From: GCA-2748575 sp965222725 | Lineage (GTDB): Bacteria; Pseudomonadota; Gammaproteobacteria; Pseudomonadales; Ketobacteraceae | DNA: 64,000 nt | Direction: 5' to 3' | NCBI GenBank assembly: GCA_965222725.1 | Contig: OZ244969.1 | Span: 1,116,001-1,180,000, forward strand | In this document: piece after piece, positions 1 through 8,422 of the stretch | How positions within the stretch are numbered: the first letter of the stretch is position 1 | How the letters are laid out: each line of letters begins with the position of its first letter | Position numbers and translations under genes: made by a program | Notes under the pieces: generated by a model | Told to the model about the DNA's origin: nothing | The model's input: only the letters and a program-made list of their open reading frames with translations | Database searches by the model: none

Positions 1-450
1 CCGGTATTAACGGACAATGATGAAATGATTCTGCTGGAGTCGGTGCTGTTCAGTGTGGAAGCCCTGATTACTTACCGGCGACGTTACCGCACCGATATGA
101 AAGTGGAAAATGCCCTGGACCTGATCATGCTGGACGAAAGCAATCCCCGTTCACTCATTTATCAGTTGTCACGGCTGGAATCCCACTTACAGGCGTTGCC
201 AAAACGCAAAGCGGATGTGCGCCTGCTGCAGGAAGAACGCGCCGTGCTGGAAGCAAAAACTTCCCTGCAGTTATCGGATTTGAGCGAACTGGCGAAAACA
301 GAAGAAGGCCTGGGTATTCGTGAAAACCTGGATCAGCTGCTGGTACGGGTTCAGCACCTGCTGGTGGATGGTACCACCGAGTTGTCGGATCGTTTCTTCG
401 ATCATGCCGCCGGCCCGCAGCCTTTGACCAAATCCGGGTGGGAACTGTAA
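1..450 (+). CDS. Alpha-E domain protein, C-terminal part (5' end outside window)
   Basis: The reading frame is open from base 1, so only the last 149 residues are present. The sequence is helical, with motifs such as ALITYRRRYR, LDLIMLDESNPRSLIYQL and LLVDGTTELSDRFFDHA. These are typical of the C-terminus of the alpha-E (DUF403) family, often encoded with or fused to a circularly permuted ATP-grasp ligase and followed by a transglutaminase-like protein. The next gene here is exactly such a transglutaminase, and its ATG overlaps this stop codon (TAATG), so the two are translationally coupled. Family context points to a peptide-ligase or peptide-modification module whose substrate is unknown. 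The missing N-terminus prevents deciding whether an ATP-grasp domain is fused. Confidence 0.8.
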   Translation, partial: PVLTDNDEMILLESVLFSVEALITYRRRYRTDMKVENALDLIMLDESNPRSLIYQLSRLESHLQALPKRKADVRLLQEERAVLEAKTSLQLSDLSELAKTEEGLGIRENLDQLLVRVQHLLVDGTTELSDRFFDHAAGPQPLTKSGWEL

Positions 451-1334
451 TGATCAAATATCAGATCCGTCATACCACCACCTACAAATACGCCGACAAG
501 GTTACCCAGTGTCATAACCTGGTGTATCTGCTGCCGCGGGATACCAATCATCAGCGTTGTATTAACGTGTCCCTGTCAGTGAACCCGCAGCCATCCCATT
601 CGCAACGGCGTTTTGATTACTTCGGTAATCAGAGTTTTTATTTTTCCGTGGAAAAAGCCCATAAGGAACTGGAAGTCACCGCGTTAAGTCAGGTGGAAGT
701 CAAGGAATCACGCCCTACGCTGGATCTGGATTTTGGTATTACCTGCGAACAGGCCCGCAAGCTGATGAAAGACGGCCAGAGCGAAGTGACGCTGCTGGCC
801 CGGGAATTTACCCTGGATTCCCCCATGGTGGCGGCGGCGCCGGATCTGCGCGATTACGCCCGGGAATTTTTTAAACGGGACCGGCCGTTGCTGTCGGCCG
901 TGCGGGCTCTCACCACCCGGATCTATAAAGATTTTACCTATGATCCCGGCTTCAGCTCGGTCGCCACGCCACTGTCTGACGTCATGGCCCATCGCCGTGG
1001 CGTCTGTCAGGACTTTGCCCATCTGGCCATCGGCTGTTTGCGCTCCATGGGATTCCCCGCCCGTTATGTCAGTGGTTATATCGAAACCCTGCCGCCCCCG
1101 GGCCAGGAAAAACTGGTGGGCAGCGATGCCACTCACGCCTGGGTGGCGGTGTATTCCCCCGGCGAGGGCTGGTTCGAGTTTGATCCCACCAACGACAAAC
1201 TGGCGGAAGAGCAGCATATCACCACCGCCTGGGGTCGGGATTATTCGGATGTATCGCCCCTTAAAGGTGTCATTTTCGGTGGCGGTAACAAGCATTCACT
1301 GGCGGTGGCCGTGGATGTGAATCGGGTGGCCTGA
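450..1334 (+). CDS. Transglutaminase-like family protein (papain-fold, with N-terminal beta domain)
   Basis: This is a 294-residue protein. The N-terminal part (about 1-90; YQIRHTTTYKYADKV) matches the bacterial transglutaminase-like N-terminal beta domain. The catalytic region follows with RRGVCQDFAHLAIGCLRSMGFPARYVSGY (Cys), ATHAWVAVYSPGEGWFEFDPTND (His, then Asp), giving the Cys-His-Asp triad of the papain-like fold. I chose the ATG that overlaps the upstream stop (TAATG) rather than a GTG 12 bp earlier, because GGGTGGGA lies at a workable distance upstream. Proteins of this type usually act as peptidases or amidases. Pairing with an alpha-E protein suggests cleavage or modification of a ligase product (inference). 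A hairpin just downstream may end the transcript. Confidence 0.88.
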   Translation: MIKYQIRHTTTYKYADKVTQCHNLVYLLPRDTNHQRCINVSLSVNPQPSHSQRRFDYFGNQSFYFSVEKAHKELEVTALSQVEVKESRPTLDLDFGITCEQARKLMKDGQSEVTLLAREFTLDSPMVAAAPDLRDYAREFFKRDRPLLSAVRALTTRIYKDFTYDPGFSSVATPLSDVMAHRRGVCQDFAHLAIGCLRSMGFPARYVSGYIETLPPPGQEKLVGSDATHAWVAVYSPGEGWFEFDPTNDKLAEEQHITTAWGRDYSDVSPLKGVIFGGGNKHSLAVAVDVNRVA

Positions 1335-1344
1335 ATCCTGATGT

Positions 1345-1386
1345 TTCGCCCGGATTTGGACTATCCAAACACCGGGCGAAGCGACA
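1345..1386 (+). terminator. Hairpin after the transglutaminase gene, possible terminator
   Basis: TTCGCCCGG (1345-1353) pairs with CCGGGCGAA (1372-1380), and an inner TTTGG/CCAAA extends the stem over a five-base loop. The T-run after it is displaced (gcgacattttt), so intrinsic termination is only moderately supported. Confidence 0.5.
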
Positions 1387-1662
1387 TTTTTATGCGGATT
1401 GTAACAATGACTATATAGTCCACTCAGATCCGTTTCTCTCCTGTTCTCAACCCTGAAAACTTCCCGCGATTTGTCGCCAAATGACAGCCATAAGAGTCAA
1501 TTGGGCCTAGATAGTCACCCTGTATTCCCTTAAGCTTGTTTACCCTCCGGATTGTCTGACAATCCGGACAGATGTACCAAGTTTTCAAAGAGAGACTAGG
1601 CTATAAATACAAAGAATCGCAACTCTGCGATTCCGCTCAAGAGTGAACTTTCAGGGTAGAGT
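1387..1662. other. Intergenic region upstream of the SCP2-like gene
   Basis: With the hairpin above, this makes a 328-base stretch without a gene. It holds a perfect 21-bp palindrome (listed separately) and a TATAAA box at 1602-1607, 55 bases before the next ATG, with no good -35 hexamer 17 bases upstream. No other structure or small open frame with a ribosome binding site was seen. Confidence 0.5.
1547..1567. promoter_or_regulatory. Perfect 21-bp palindrome, candidate operator
   Basis: CCGGATTGTC-T-GACAATCCGG is a perfect 10-bp inverted repeat around one base. No T-run follows, so it is unlikely to be a terminator. Its centre (1557) lies about 45-50 bases upstream of a TATAAA box at 1602-1607, which would suit an activator acting on a promoter with a poor -35. 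The binding protein is unknown. Confidence 0.5.
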
Positions 1663-2202
1663 ATGTTGTCATTACCGAAAGAGTTGGACGCCGTGGACTA
1701 CTCGTTTCAGCGTGCCTATGTGAACGGCATGATGAAACTGATCGCCCGCCTGTTTCAGGCCGGCAGCGAAGTGGACGACGTCATCAAACGTGAAGTGGAA
1801 GCCTTGCCGGATGGTTATGTGTTTCGTATGGAAGCCGCACCGGGCACACCCTGCCTGGTGTTGCAAAAGCGCGATAACATCATGCACATCCTGCCGGACG
1901 ATACCCCACTCAAATCCAATCTGGTGATTCGCTTTAAACACATCACCCATGCGTTTCTGGTGTTTTCCTTTCAGGAAGGAACAGCCACGGCCTATGCTAA
2001 TGATCGCCTGTTAATTGATGGCGACACTTCGCTGGCCATGAAAGTGGTGCGTTGCCTTAACCGGGTGCAGTCGGTGGTACTGCCAAAAGTCGTTGCAGAG
2101 AAAGCGGTGAAAACCTATCCCGATCTCAAGCTGCTGGACAAGATGCAGATATCCACGAAAACCTACAGCAAAATGCTGATGAATTTAGTGAAAGCGATAT
2201 AA
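1663..2202 (+). CDS. SCP2-like lipid-binding domain protein (hypothetical)
   Basis: This 179-residue soluble protein has no signal peptide or membrane segment. The central segment (about 85-150: LKSNLVIRFKHITHAFLVFSFQEGTATAYANDRLLIDGDTS and following) has the pattern of SCP2-like sterol- or lipid-binding domains, in which a beta-sheet lines a hydrophobic pocket. AGGGTAG precedes the ATG. It lies 17 bp upstream of an iron-type alcohol dehydrogenase on the same strand, so the two are probably cotranscribed. A role in presenting a hydrophobic alcohol or aldehyde to that enzyme is possible, but this is inference. The family assignment is from sequence pattern only. Confidence 0.65.
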   Translation: MLSLPKELDAVDYSFQRAYVNGMMKLIARLFQAGSEVDDVIKREVEALPDGYVFRMEAAPGTPCLVLQKRDNIMHILPDDTPLKSNLVIRFKHITHAFLVFSFQEGTATAYANDRLLIDGDTSLAMKVVRCLNRVQSVVLPKVVAEKAVKTYPDLKLLDKMQISTKTYSKMLMNLVKAI

Positions 2203-2219
2203 CACAAAGAGATTTCAAC

Positions 2220-3404
2220 ATGGCCAGAGATTATTACGAATTTTTCTGTCCCGTAAAAATTGTTGCGGGTTTTAAAGCACTGGAACACGTTCCCTATGAA
2301 CTGGGTTCCCATGGCGCCTCCAATCCATTGATTATTACCGATAAAGGCGTACGCAGTGTGGGCCTGGTGGATCATGTCACCAAAGCCATGGATGCGGGCG
2401 AAGTCAAAACCGCCGGTATTTTTGAAGATGTACCGCCGGACTCCTCCACGTCGGTGGTAACCCGCTGCGCGCATTATTATCGCGAGCAGGGTGCCGATTC
2501 CATTATTGCCATTGGTGGTGGCTCGGTGATTGATACCGCCAAGGCGGTTAATATTCTGGTATCCGAAGGCGGCGATAACCTCAAGGATTATTCCGGCACC
2601 GGCATTCTTACCCGCCCCCTCAAGCCTTTCTTTGTGGTACCCACCACCGCGGGCACCGGTTCAGAAGCCACACTGGTATCCGTCATCAAGGATGATGATA
2701 CCGGGGCAAAAATTCCCTTTGTGTCCCATTTTCTGTTGCCCGATGTGGCGGTGCTCGATCCCCGCATGACCATGAGCCTGCCACCGAAAATTACCGCGGC
2801 CACCGCCATGGATGCCATGACGCATGCGGTGGAATCCTTCACCTGTCTGGCAAAAAATCCCATCAGTGACAGCTATGCCACGGCGGCCATTAAAAAGATT
2901 TCCGATAATCTGGTTCGGGTGCTGAACGAACCCGGTGATGTTGAAGGCCGTCTGGAACTGGCGCAGGCCGCTACCATGGCCGGTATTGCCTTTTCCAATT
3001 CCATGGTGGGACTGGTGCATGCACTGGGCCATAACGTGGGTGCGGTGTCCCATGTGCCGCACGGTATCTGCATGAGCATTCTGATGCCGCACGTATTGCG
3101 CTTTAATCTGTCGGAACGTGCTGAACAGATCGGTGATCTGTTGCTGCATTTGGCGGGTCCGGATGTGTATGCCTCCACACCCGCGGCACAGCGTGCCGAG
3201 CGTGCCATTGCCCGTATCGAGGAACTGAAAGAGGAAGTGTACAGCATCTGCCAGTTACCCCGGACCCTGTCCGAAACCGGTGCAGTACAGCGCAATGATC
3301 TGCCGAAAATTGCCCAGATGTCGCTGGACGATGGCGCCATGCTGCTAAACCCTATCGACGCCACCTACGATCAGGCCCTGGAAGTTTTACAGCAGGCGTT
3401 TTGA
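2220..3404 (+). CDS. Iron-containing (type III) alcohol dehydrogenase
   Basis: This 394-residue protein has the normal length for the group III metal-dependent alcohol dehydrogenase family. The N-terminal Rossmann-like domain carries GADSIIAIGGGSVIDTAKA (NAD-binding GGGS) and PTTAGTGSEAT. The metal ligands are visible as DAMTHAVES (Asp and His), LVHALGHNVGA (His) and SHVPHGICMSI (His). The enzyme interconverts primary alcohols and aldehydes with NAD(P)H in the cytoplasm. The substrate cannot be read from sequence. Linkage to an SCP2-like protein hints at a lipophilic substrate. A strong terminator follows directly. Confidence 0.9.
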   Translation: MARDYYEFFCPVKIVAGFKALEHVPYELGSHGASNPLIITDKGVRSVGLVDHVTKAMDAGEVKTAGIFEDVPPDSSTSVVTRCAHYYREQGADSIIAIGGGSVIDTAKAVNILVSEGGDNLKDYSGTGILTRPLKPFFVVPTTAGTGSEATLVSVIKDDDTGAKIPFVSHFLLPDVAVLDPRMTMSLPPKITAATAMDAMTHAVESFTCLAKNPISDSYATAAIKKISDNLVRVLNEPGDVEGRLELAQAATMAGIAFSNSMVGLVHALGHNVGAVSHVPHGICMSILMPHVLRFNLSERAEQIGDLLLHLAGPDVYASTPAAQRAERAIARIEELKEEVYSICQLPRTLSETGAVQRNDLPKIAQMSLDDGAMLLNPIDATYDQALEVLQQAF

Positions 3405-3410
3405 TCTGCG

Positions 3411-3438
3411 GGCTCCCCGGTATTCGGGGAGCCTTCTT
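3411..3438 (+). terminator. Rho-independent terminator after the alcohol dehydrogenase
   Basis: GGCTCCCCG (3411-3419) and CGGGGAGCC (3425-3433) form a nine-pair GC-rich stem over a five-base loop, followed by ttctt. Confidence 0.8.
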
Positions 3439-3596
3439 CACCGATCAATGAATCCGGTGTTTATCCAGCACTACAGAAACCGGTTAACACAAGCGATAAA
3501 AGCAGCGCTAAAAAGGGCGGTTGCAGCTGTTGCAGTTGCAGGCATAGAATGGATGTATTCGAGCGATAAATCAGCCTTTGCTAATGGTGACTGTCT

Positions 3597-4163
3597 ATGG
3601 CTTCCGTTTGTTTTCGTGCCTTCCACTACAGTATTTCCCTGCTCCTGATCTGCTCATTGTGGAGTTGTTCCCGCAGTCCGGTGTCCTATGACTATGATCC
3701 CGGTATTGATTTTGTGGCTTTCAAAAGTTACCAGTGGCTGAAGAAGGATCATACCGGGCAGGAAGATCCCAGAATCCGTAATGATCTGCTGGATGAGCGT
3801 ATCCAGCGGGCGATTGATGACACCCTGACCCGTCGCAATTACATCCGCCAGGAAAACGGCCCCGTGGATTTTAAAGTCAGCTACCAACTGGGCATTGAAA
3901 AGCGTACCGATGTGGATGAAATTGAAACCGGTATCGGTTTTGGTTACCGCTTTACCCATCTGGGGTTTCGTACTGATACCATCGTGCGGGAATACAACGA
4001 AATTACCCTGTACATCGATATGATTGATCCTGACACGCAAAAACTGATCTGGCGGGGAATGCGTACTTACCGTTATCAGAAAGGCGGCACAGTTGCCGAA
4101 AGAGAAGCCCGTATTCAGGCGATTGTCGCAGAAATTCTGAATGGCTTTCCACCGCGCAAGTAG
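3597..4163 (+). CDS. DUF4136 domain lipoprotein
   Basis: This 188-residue protein has an N-terminal hydrophobic segment (YSISLLLICSLWSC) ending in a cysteine at residue 24, fitting a lipoprotein signal with the lipobox LWSC. The rest matches DUF4136: YDYDPGIDFVAFKSYQWL near the start, a central DFKVSYQLG, and a late ITLYIDMIDPDTQKLIWRG. Members are exported lipoproteins of unknown function in many Gammaproteobacteria. It stands alone between a terminator and a convergent gene on the other strand. No strong ribosome binding site is visible before the chosen ATG. Confidence 0.85.
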   Translation: MASVCFRAFHYSISLLLICSLWSCSRSPVSYDYDPGIDFVAFKSYQWLKKDHTGQEDPRIRNDLLDERIQRAIDDTLTRRNYIRQENGPVDFKVSYQLGIEKRTDVDEIETGIGFGYRFTHLGFRTDTIVREYNEITLYIDMIDPDTQKLIWRGMRTYRYQKGGTVAEREARIQAIVAEILNGFPPRK

Positions 4164-4207
4164 ACAGATGCTACTGATGGGTTATAAGCCTTTGCCAGCG
4201 CCTTTGA

Positions 4208-6871
4208 TTAAAGACCTTTATTGAAAGGCAACCAGGATCTGTTTTGCAGCTCCTGCCACAGGCGCAAGGTAAAAAGCGCATCCTGGTGGCCTTCGTGGCT
4301 GAAGGCGGTAAACAGGTCTTCCCAGTGGTTCAGTTCCCAGTAGCGATAGGGCGTTTGTATTACCATTACCTGGCCCTGGCTGCGGGTCGGAATGCAGCGC
4401 CCATAGGATTGCCCAAGAGCCGGATCCAGTGCTGCCAGCAAGCTGTCGGTATCCTGCGGGTGATCAATTCCCTTGCCATCCTTGTCATAGTCAAACTGCA
4501 GACAGTTGTCGGGTGCCATCACCTCGGTCAGCTGGCCGTTCTGATTATAGCTGCAGTTAATGCGCTTCCCGTCCGGGAATTTCAGTTGCAGCAACCTGCC
4601 CACCGGATCCCGGTGGAAACGCATCATTGAATTTTCGCCTTCGTTGCAGGCAATCAGCATACCACAGGCATCAAATTGCGGGTTGGGCATGGCGGTGGCG
4701 TTCTGGCCATCCGCTGACTTGCGCCCCGGTTGGGAATCCCCTTGTCCGGTATCGGCGGGTGGTTCGCTGTCCTGTAACAGTTCACCGGCATCGCTCCAGG
4801 TCAGTTCACGGCGCAACTCGCTATTAATCTGCACCGCAACGGGCAATGGCGAATCCCGGTATTCATAGCGGTAACTGAGCCCGGAAGGAAAACGCACTTC
4901 CCGCACCCGCCCGCAGGAAAAATAGTCACACTCCCAGCTGTTGCCCAGAGCATCACAAAAGCTGATCGGTAACAGTTGTTCGTTGTAGATCAGGTTAAAA
5001 CCGCCACCGGCAGGATCAAGATAAGCGGTAAGGTTGCCGAAGCCATCAAAGTAATACTGAAACTCGTTACCGGCAGGATTGCAGATACGTAACAGGCGGG
5101 CATCCGGTTCAAAATAATAATGGCTGGTGCCGCCACAGGCGTTGGTGTGCTCCGCCTCGCAAAGTTGCGGTGAAAGTTTTATCCGTTGTTGCCGTTGCTG
5201 TTGATCCTGCAGGGCGATCACGGTGGTGTTCTCTTTATCCCGGTAGCTTTGCAGCTGCCAGTGAGAGCCGTTGGCGGATACCTGATCCGCTTGTATTTGT
5301 ACCTCATTCCCGGTGTGGCTGCGCACAAGGGCCAAACAGTTATTTTGATAAGAGTATTGCTCCAGCGCACCCTGATAGTTTTCAGAACCAATCAGCTGGT
5401 GATGCTCATCATAGTGGTAGCGCACCAGACACAATGGCTGATGCTGTTGTCTGTTGAGCAGAATTTCCTGTAGTCGTGAGCCCTGGTATTGCAGGTGCAG
5501 CATCAGGCCGCGCTCGTTGCGCAAGGCCAGCAGGTGCTGGCCATCGGGCCCGTATTCACATTGCCAGAAATGGCCCTGGCTTTGGGTTATGCGTTCCAGC
5601 CGGCAACTGTGGCGCCCGCTGAATGTCATCAGGGGCTTACTACGGAATTTCACCAGCCAGCGGGTGCCGCTCTCCCGGTAGAGTATGACCTGATGCTGAC
5701 TGTTGCTGGCGAAGGTGCCGATGTCCGGTACCGGCAAGGTGCACTGCACGCCCTGGTGAAAGAAATGGGCGTGATTATTTCGGATATCCAGGCCAGCGGA
5801 AAACGGATGATACCAGCCGGCCCCCAGCGCAGAATCCTGCGGGGCATCACTGCTGTCGCAGGCCCAACCCCGTACCCAGGGCAGCGGCAACCTGCCGGGA
5901 ATAACGAAGTCTTCCTTTTGCCAGTGGGTAGCTCCGGTGACCGGGTTTATGCAGTCTTCCAGATTGGAAAACGGCAGTTGGTGAGCCAGGCTGAGCAGAT
6001 TGGGCTGTTCCCCTTCCGCGTAATGGTTAATGGCCAGAGCCCCGGCGCCCTGGGGTGGCACCTTCATCTGATGGGGCTGATTAACCGACACCCGGGCATA
6101 GCGCCGTGGGGCGCTGGCTTTCAGCACGGCGGCCACTTGTTGCAGGTTATCGGCCACGGCACAGGTCAGTTCGCTAAGCCCCGGGTATTCCTGTTTTGGC
6201 GTGGAAAGGCCAAGCGCCTTGCGCAGGGCGGCGGTCAGTATGGCATGGGGGTTGGCTGCGGGCAGCTCGCTGATAAAGCGTTGCAGACCGGTTTTGTGGG
6301 CGCTGTCCTGGGCCAGCAACAGCAGGGATTCTTGCAGGGCCCACCTCTGCTCCGGGGTGATTTCCTGATGGTTAGATCCTTGCAGCAGATAATCGATCCA
6401 GGGCTGCACCGACAGGGCGGGCATGACGGGTTTGAAGTACTGATCCCAGAATTGTGTGGCCTGAGTCTGTTCAACCTGGATTCTCTCGGCCTGGATTTGT
6501 GCCGGCTCAGTCTGTGCCGGTTGCTGGTGCTGCAGGTGAACCCGGATACTGGCCAGGTTCTGGTCCAGGCTTTTCAGGGCTTCCTTGCGGTCGTTCCAGG
6601 CGTTGGGATCTGGCTGTGGCATCAGCAGCAGATCGTAATGCCCTGCGATCGCCCGGTCTTCAAAAATCCGGCCCTGATGATCGGTAATGCCTTCGAGAAC
6701 AATATCCGGATTGGCCTGGCTGATCAGGCGGTAAGGAATGCCGGGTACCGGTGTCTGCTCCCTGTCGCCGAAATGATAGCGAATGCTCAGCCAGTGGTGG
6801 CGCTGTTCCAGGGGCATGGCCCGCAAGCGAGTGGGCTTGAGATTGGCGGTAATGGCAAAAGCTTTGAGCAT
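4208..6871 (-). CDS. YD/RHS-repeat protein without RHS core (orphan, possibly a degenerate effector)
   Basis: This 887-residue protein has no signal peptide. Residues about 15-80 form a beta-rich domain (VPGIPYRLI, ITDHQGRIF, GHYDLLLMP) like the transthyretin/carboxypeptidase-regulatory folds fused to secretion-linked proteins. A Q/A-rich helical linker follows. From about 320 there is a DUF6531-like entry (VIPGRLPLPWVRGWACDS, GAGWYHPFSAGLDI), then YD repeats (YFDGFGNLTAYLDPAGG, CDYFSCGRVREVRFPSG, DPVGRLLQLKFPDGK). The conserved RHS core motif DPxGLxGG and any toxin domain are absent. The protein ends in WELNHWEDLFTAFSHEGH and stops. No VgrG, PAAR, Hcp or immunity gene is adjacent. It may be a truncated or non-toxic relative of T6SS RHS effectors. 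The frame is intact, so it is not an obvious pseudogene. Confidence 0.75.
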   Translation of the reverse strand: MLKAFAITANLKPTRLRAMPLEQRHHWLSIRYHFGDREQTPVPGIPYRLISQANPDIVLEGITDHQGRIFEDRAIAGHYDLLLMPQPDPNAWNDRKEALKSLDQNLASIRVHLQHQQPAQTEPAQIQAERIQVEQTQATQFWDQYFKPVMPALSVQPWIDYLLQGSNHQEITPEQRWALQESLLLLAQDSAHKTGLQRFISELPAANPHAILTAALRKALGLSTPKQEYPGLSELTCAVADNLQQVAAVLKASAPRRYARVSVNQPHQMKVPPQGAGALAINHYAEGEQPNLLSLAHQLPFSNLEDCINPVTGATHWQKEDFVIPGRLPLPWVRGWACDSSDAPQDSALGAGWYHPFSAGLDIRNNHAHFFHQGVQCTLPVPDIGTFASNSQHQVILYRESGTRWLVKFRSKPLMTFSGRHSCRLERITQSQGHFWQCEYGPDGQHLLALRNERGLMLHLQYQGSRLQEILLNRQQHQPLCLVRYHYDEHHQLIGSENYQGALEQYSYQNNCLALVRSHTGNEVQIQADQVSANGSHWQLQSYRDKENTTVIALQDQQQRQQRIKLSPQLCEAEHTNACGGTSHYYFEPDARLLRICNPAGNEFQYYFDGFGNLTAYLDPAGGGFNLIYNEQLLPISFCDALGNSWECDYFSCGRVREVRFPSGLSYRYEYRDSPLPVAVQINSELRRELTWSDAGELLQDSEPPADTGQGDSQPGRKSADGQNATAMPNPQFDACGMLIACNEGENSMMRFHRDPVGRLLQLKFPDGKRINCSYNQNGQLTEVMAPDNCLQFDYDKDGKGIDHPQDTDSLLAALDPALGQSYGRCIPTRSQGQVMVIQTPYRYWELNHWEDLFTAFSHEGHQDALFTLRLWQELQNRSWLPFNKGL

Positions 6872-6955
6872 CGTATTAGTAGAAACTTATCGGCAGACTG
6901 TCGGGTTTTGTTTCTATAGAGACGATGGGGGAAAAAAGAATTGCCTGAAAATAAA

Positions 6956-8407
6956 TCAGTGGCGCCAGAACATGGGGGTAAAGAGTACCAGCAGGGTAAA
7001 GATTTCCAGCCGCCCCAGCAGCATGCTGAAGCACAGAATCCACTTGGCGGTATCGCTGATGCTGCCGTAGTTGGCGGCCACGTCCTGCAAACCGGGGCCC
7101 AGGTTGTTGAGGCAGGCAGCAACGGCAGAAAAGGCCGTGACAAAATCCATTCCCGTGGCGGCTACCGCCAGAAAGAGTACGCAGAAACTCATCAGGTACA
7201 CACCAAAAAATCCCCACACCGCTTCCACCACGCGATCCGGCACGGCCTTGTTGTTCAGCTTGATTATCATCACCGCATTGGGGTGTATCAGGCGGCGCAT
7301 TTCCCGCAGTCCCTGTTTGAAAATCAAATGTACCCGGATGGCTTTGACGCCGCCGCCGGTGGAACCGGCACAGGCACCGATAAAGCTGCCCATAATAAGG
7401 GCTACCGCAATTACCGGTGGCCAGTTGGCAAAGTCGGCGGTGGCGTAGCCGGTGGTGGTGGCAATGGACACCGTCTGAAAGAGTGCATGACGAAAGGCCA
7501 GATAGGTGTCGTCATACTGGTTGAACATCATCAGCGCCACAAAGGTGAACAGGGAAATGGCCGCCATTACCCCGATATAAAAACGGAATTCAGGATCGGT
7601 AAAATAATGGGACACGCTGCGATGGCGCCAGGCAATAAAGTGCAGCCCGAAATTAATCCCCGCCAGCAACATGAAAAACACGGTAATAAATTCAATCGCC
7701 GCATTATCAAAAAAACCGATGCTGGCATCGTGCGTGGAAAAACCACCAATGGCCACGGTGGAAAAACTGTGGGTGATGGCATCGAAGGCATCCATGCCCG
7801 CCAGAAAATAACTGACGGCACAAATGAGTGTCAGGGACACATAGATCATCCATAGCGCTTTGGCGGTTTCTGCAATCCGTGGTGTGAGCTTGTTGTCCTT
7901 GATGGGGCCCGGGGTTTCGGCACGGTATAACTGCATGCCACCAATGCCCAGCATGGGCAGAATGGCCACCGCCAGTACGATAATCCCCATACCGCCCAGC
8001 CATTGCAGCTGTTGCCGGTAATAGAGTACGGATTTGGGCAGGTCATCAATATGGGTGAGTACAGTGGCACCGGTGGTGGTGAGCCCGGAAATGGATTCAA
8101 ACACCGCATCGGTAATGGGCATGTGGGGGGATTCCCCCAGAATAAAGGGAATGGAACCGTACAATCCCAGCACCGTCCAGAATAATACCACCACAACGAA
8201 ACCGTCGCGCACCCGCAGATCGTCCTTCACATTGTGGACGGGCAGCCAGCACACCATGCCGGATAGCAGGGTAATGGCAAAGGCCGCCAGAAACTGCATC
8301 TGGCCACCGTCGCCGTAAATCAGGGCTACCACCACCGGCGGCAACATGGTGGCACTGTACACCATGAGCAAAACGCCAAGTATGCGAAGGATAATCGCCG
8401 GATGCAT
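6956..8407 (-). CDS. trkH: Trk potassium uptake system membrane protein TrkH/TrkI
   Basis: This 483-residue, highly hydrophobic protein is the length expected for TrkH. It carries the four pore-loop selectivity regions of the SKT superfamily: SGLTTTGATVL, FSTVAIGGFSTHD, VSIATTTGYATADF and CLNNLGPGLQDV. These line the K+ pathway in the inner membrane. Also seen is FIGACAGSTGGGVKAIR, typical of TrkH. The ATG follows trkA by 15 bp and is preceded by GGGG, so the channel and its RCK gating subunit are cotranscribed at the end of the def-fmt-rsmB-trkA run. In E. coli trkH is elsewhere on the chromosome. Confidence 0.95.
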   Translation of the reverse strand: MHPAIILRILGVLLMVYSATMLPPVVVALIYGDGGQMQFLAAFAITLLSGMVCWLPVHNVKDDLRVRDGFVVVVLFWTVLGLYGSIPFILGESPHMPITDAVFESISGLTTTGATVLTHIDDLPKSVLYYRQQLQWLGGMGIIVLAVAILPMLGIGGMQLYRAETPGPIKDNKLTPRIAETAKALWMIYVSLTLICAVSYFLAGMDAFDAITHSFSTVAIGGFSTHDASIGFFDNAAIEFITVFFMLLAGINFGLHFIAWRHRSVSHYFTDPEFRFYIGVMAAISLFTFVALMMFNQYDDTYLAFRHALFQTVSIATTTGYATADFANWPPVIAVALIMGSFIGACAGSTGGGVKAIRVHLIFKQGLREMRRLIHPNAVMIIKLNNKAVPDRVVEAVWGFFGVYLMSFCVLFLAVAATGMDFVTAFSAVAACLNNLGPGLQDVAANYGSISDTAKWILCFSMLLGRLEIFTLLVLFTPMFWRH

Positions 8408-8422
8408 GCTGCCCCTTAAATG

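Noticed and set aside
3448..3648. 66-codon frame before the DUF4136 lipoprotein
   Set aside because: It overlaps the real gene's start, lacks a ribosome binding site and has no domain.
5489..6919. Long plus-strand frame (476 codons) opposite the YD-repeat gene
   Set aside because: It is antisense to a coding frame with recognisable YD repeats, has no ribosome binding site and shows no domain.
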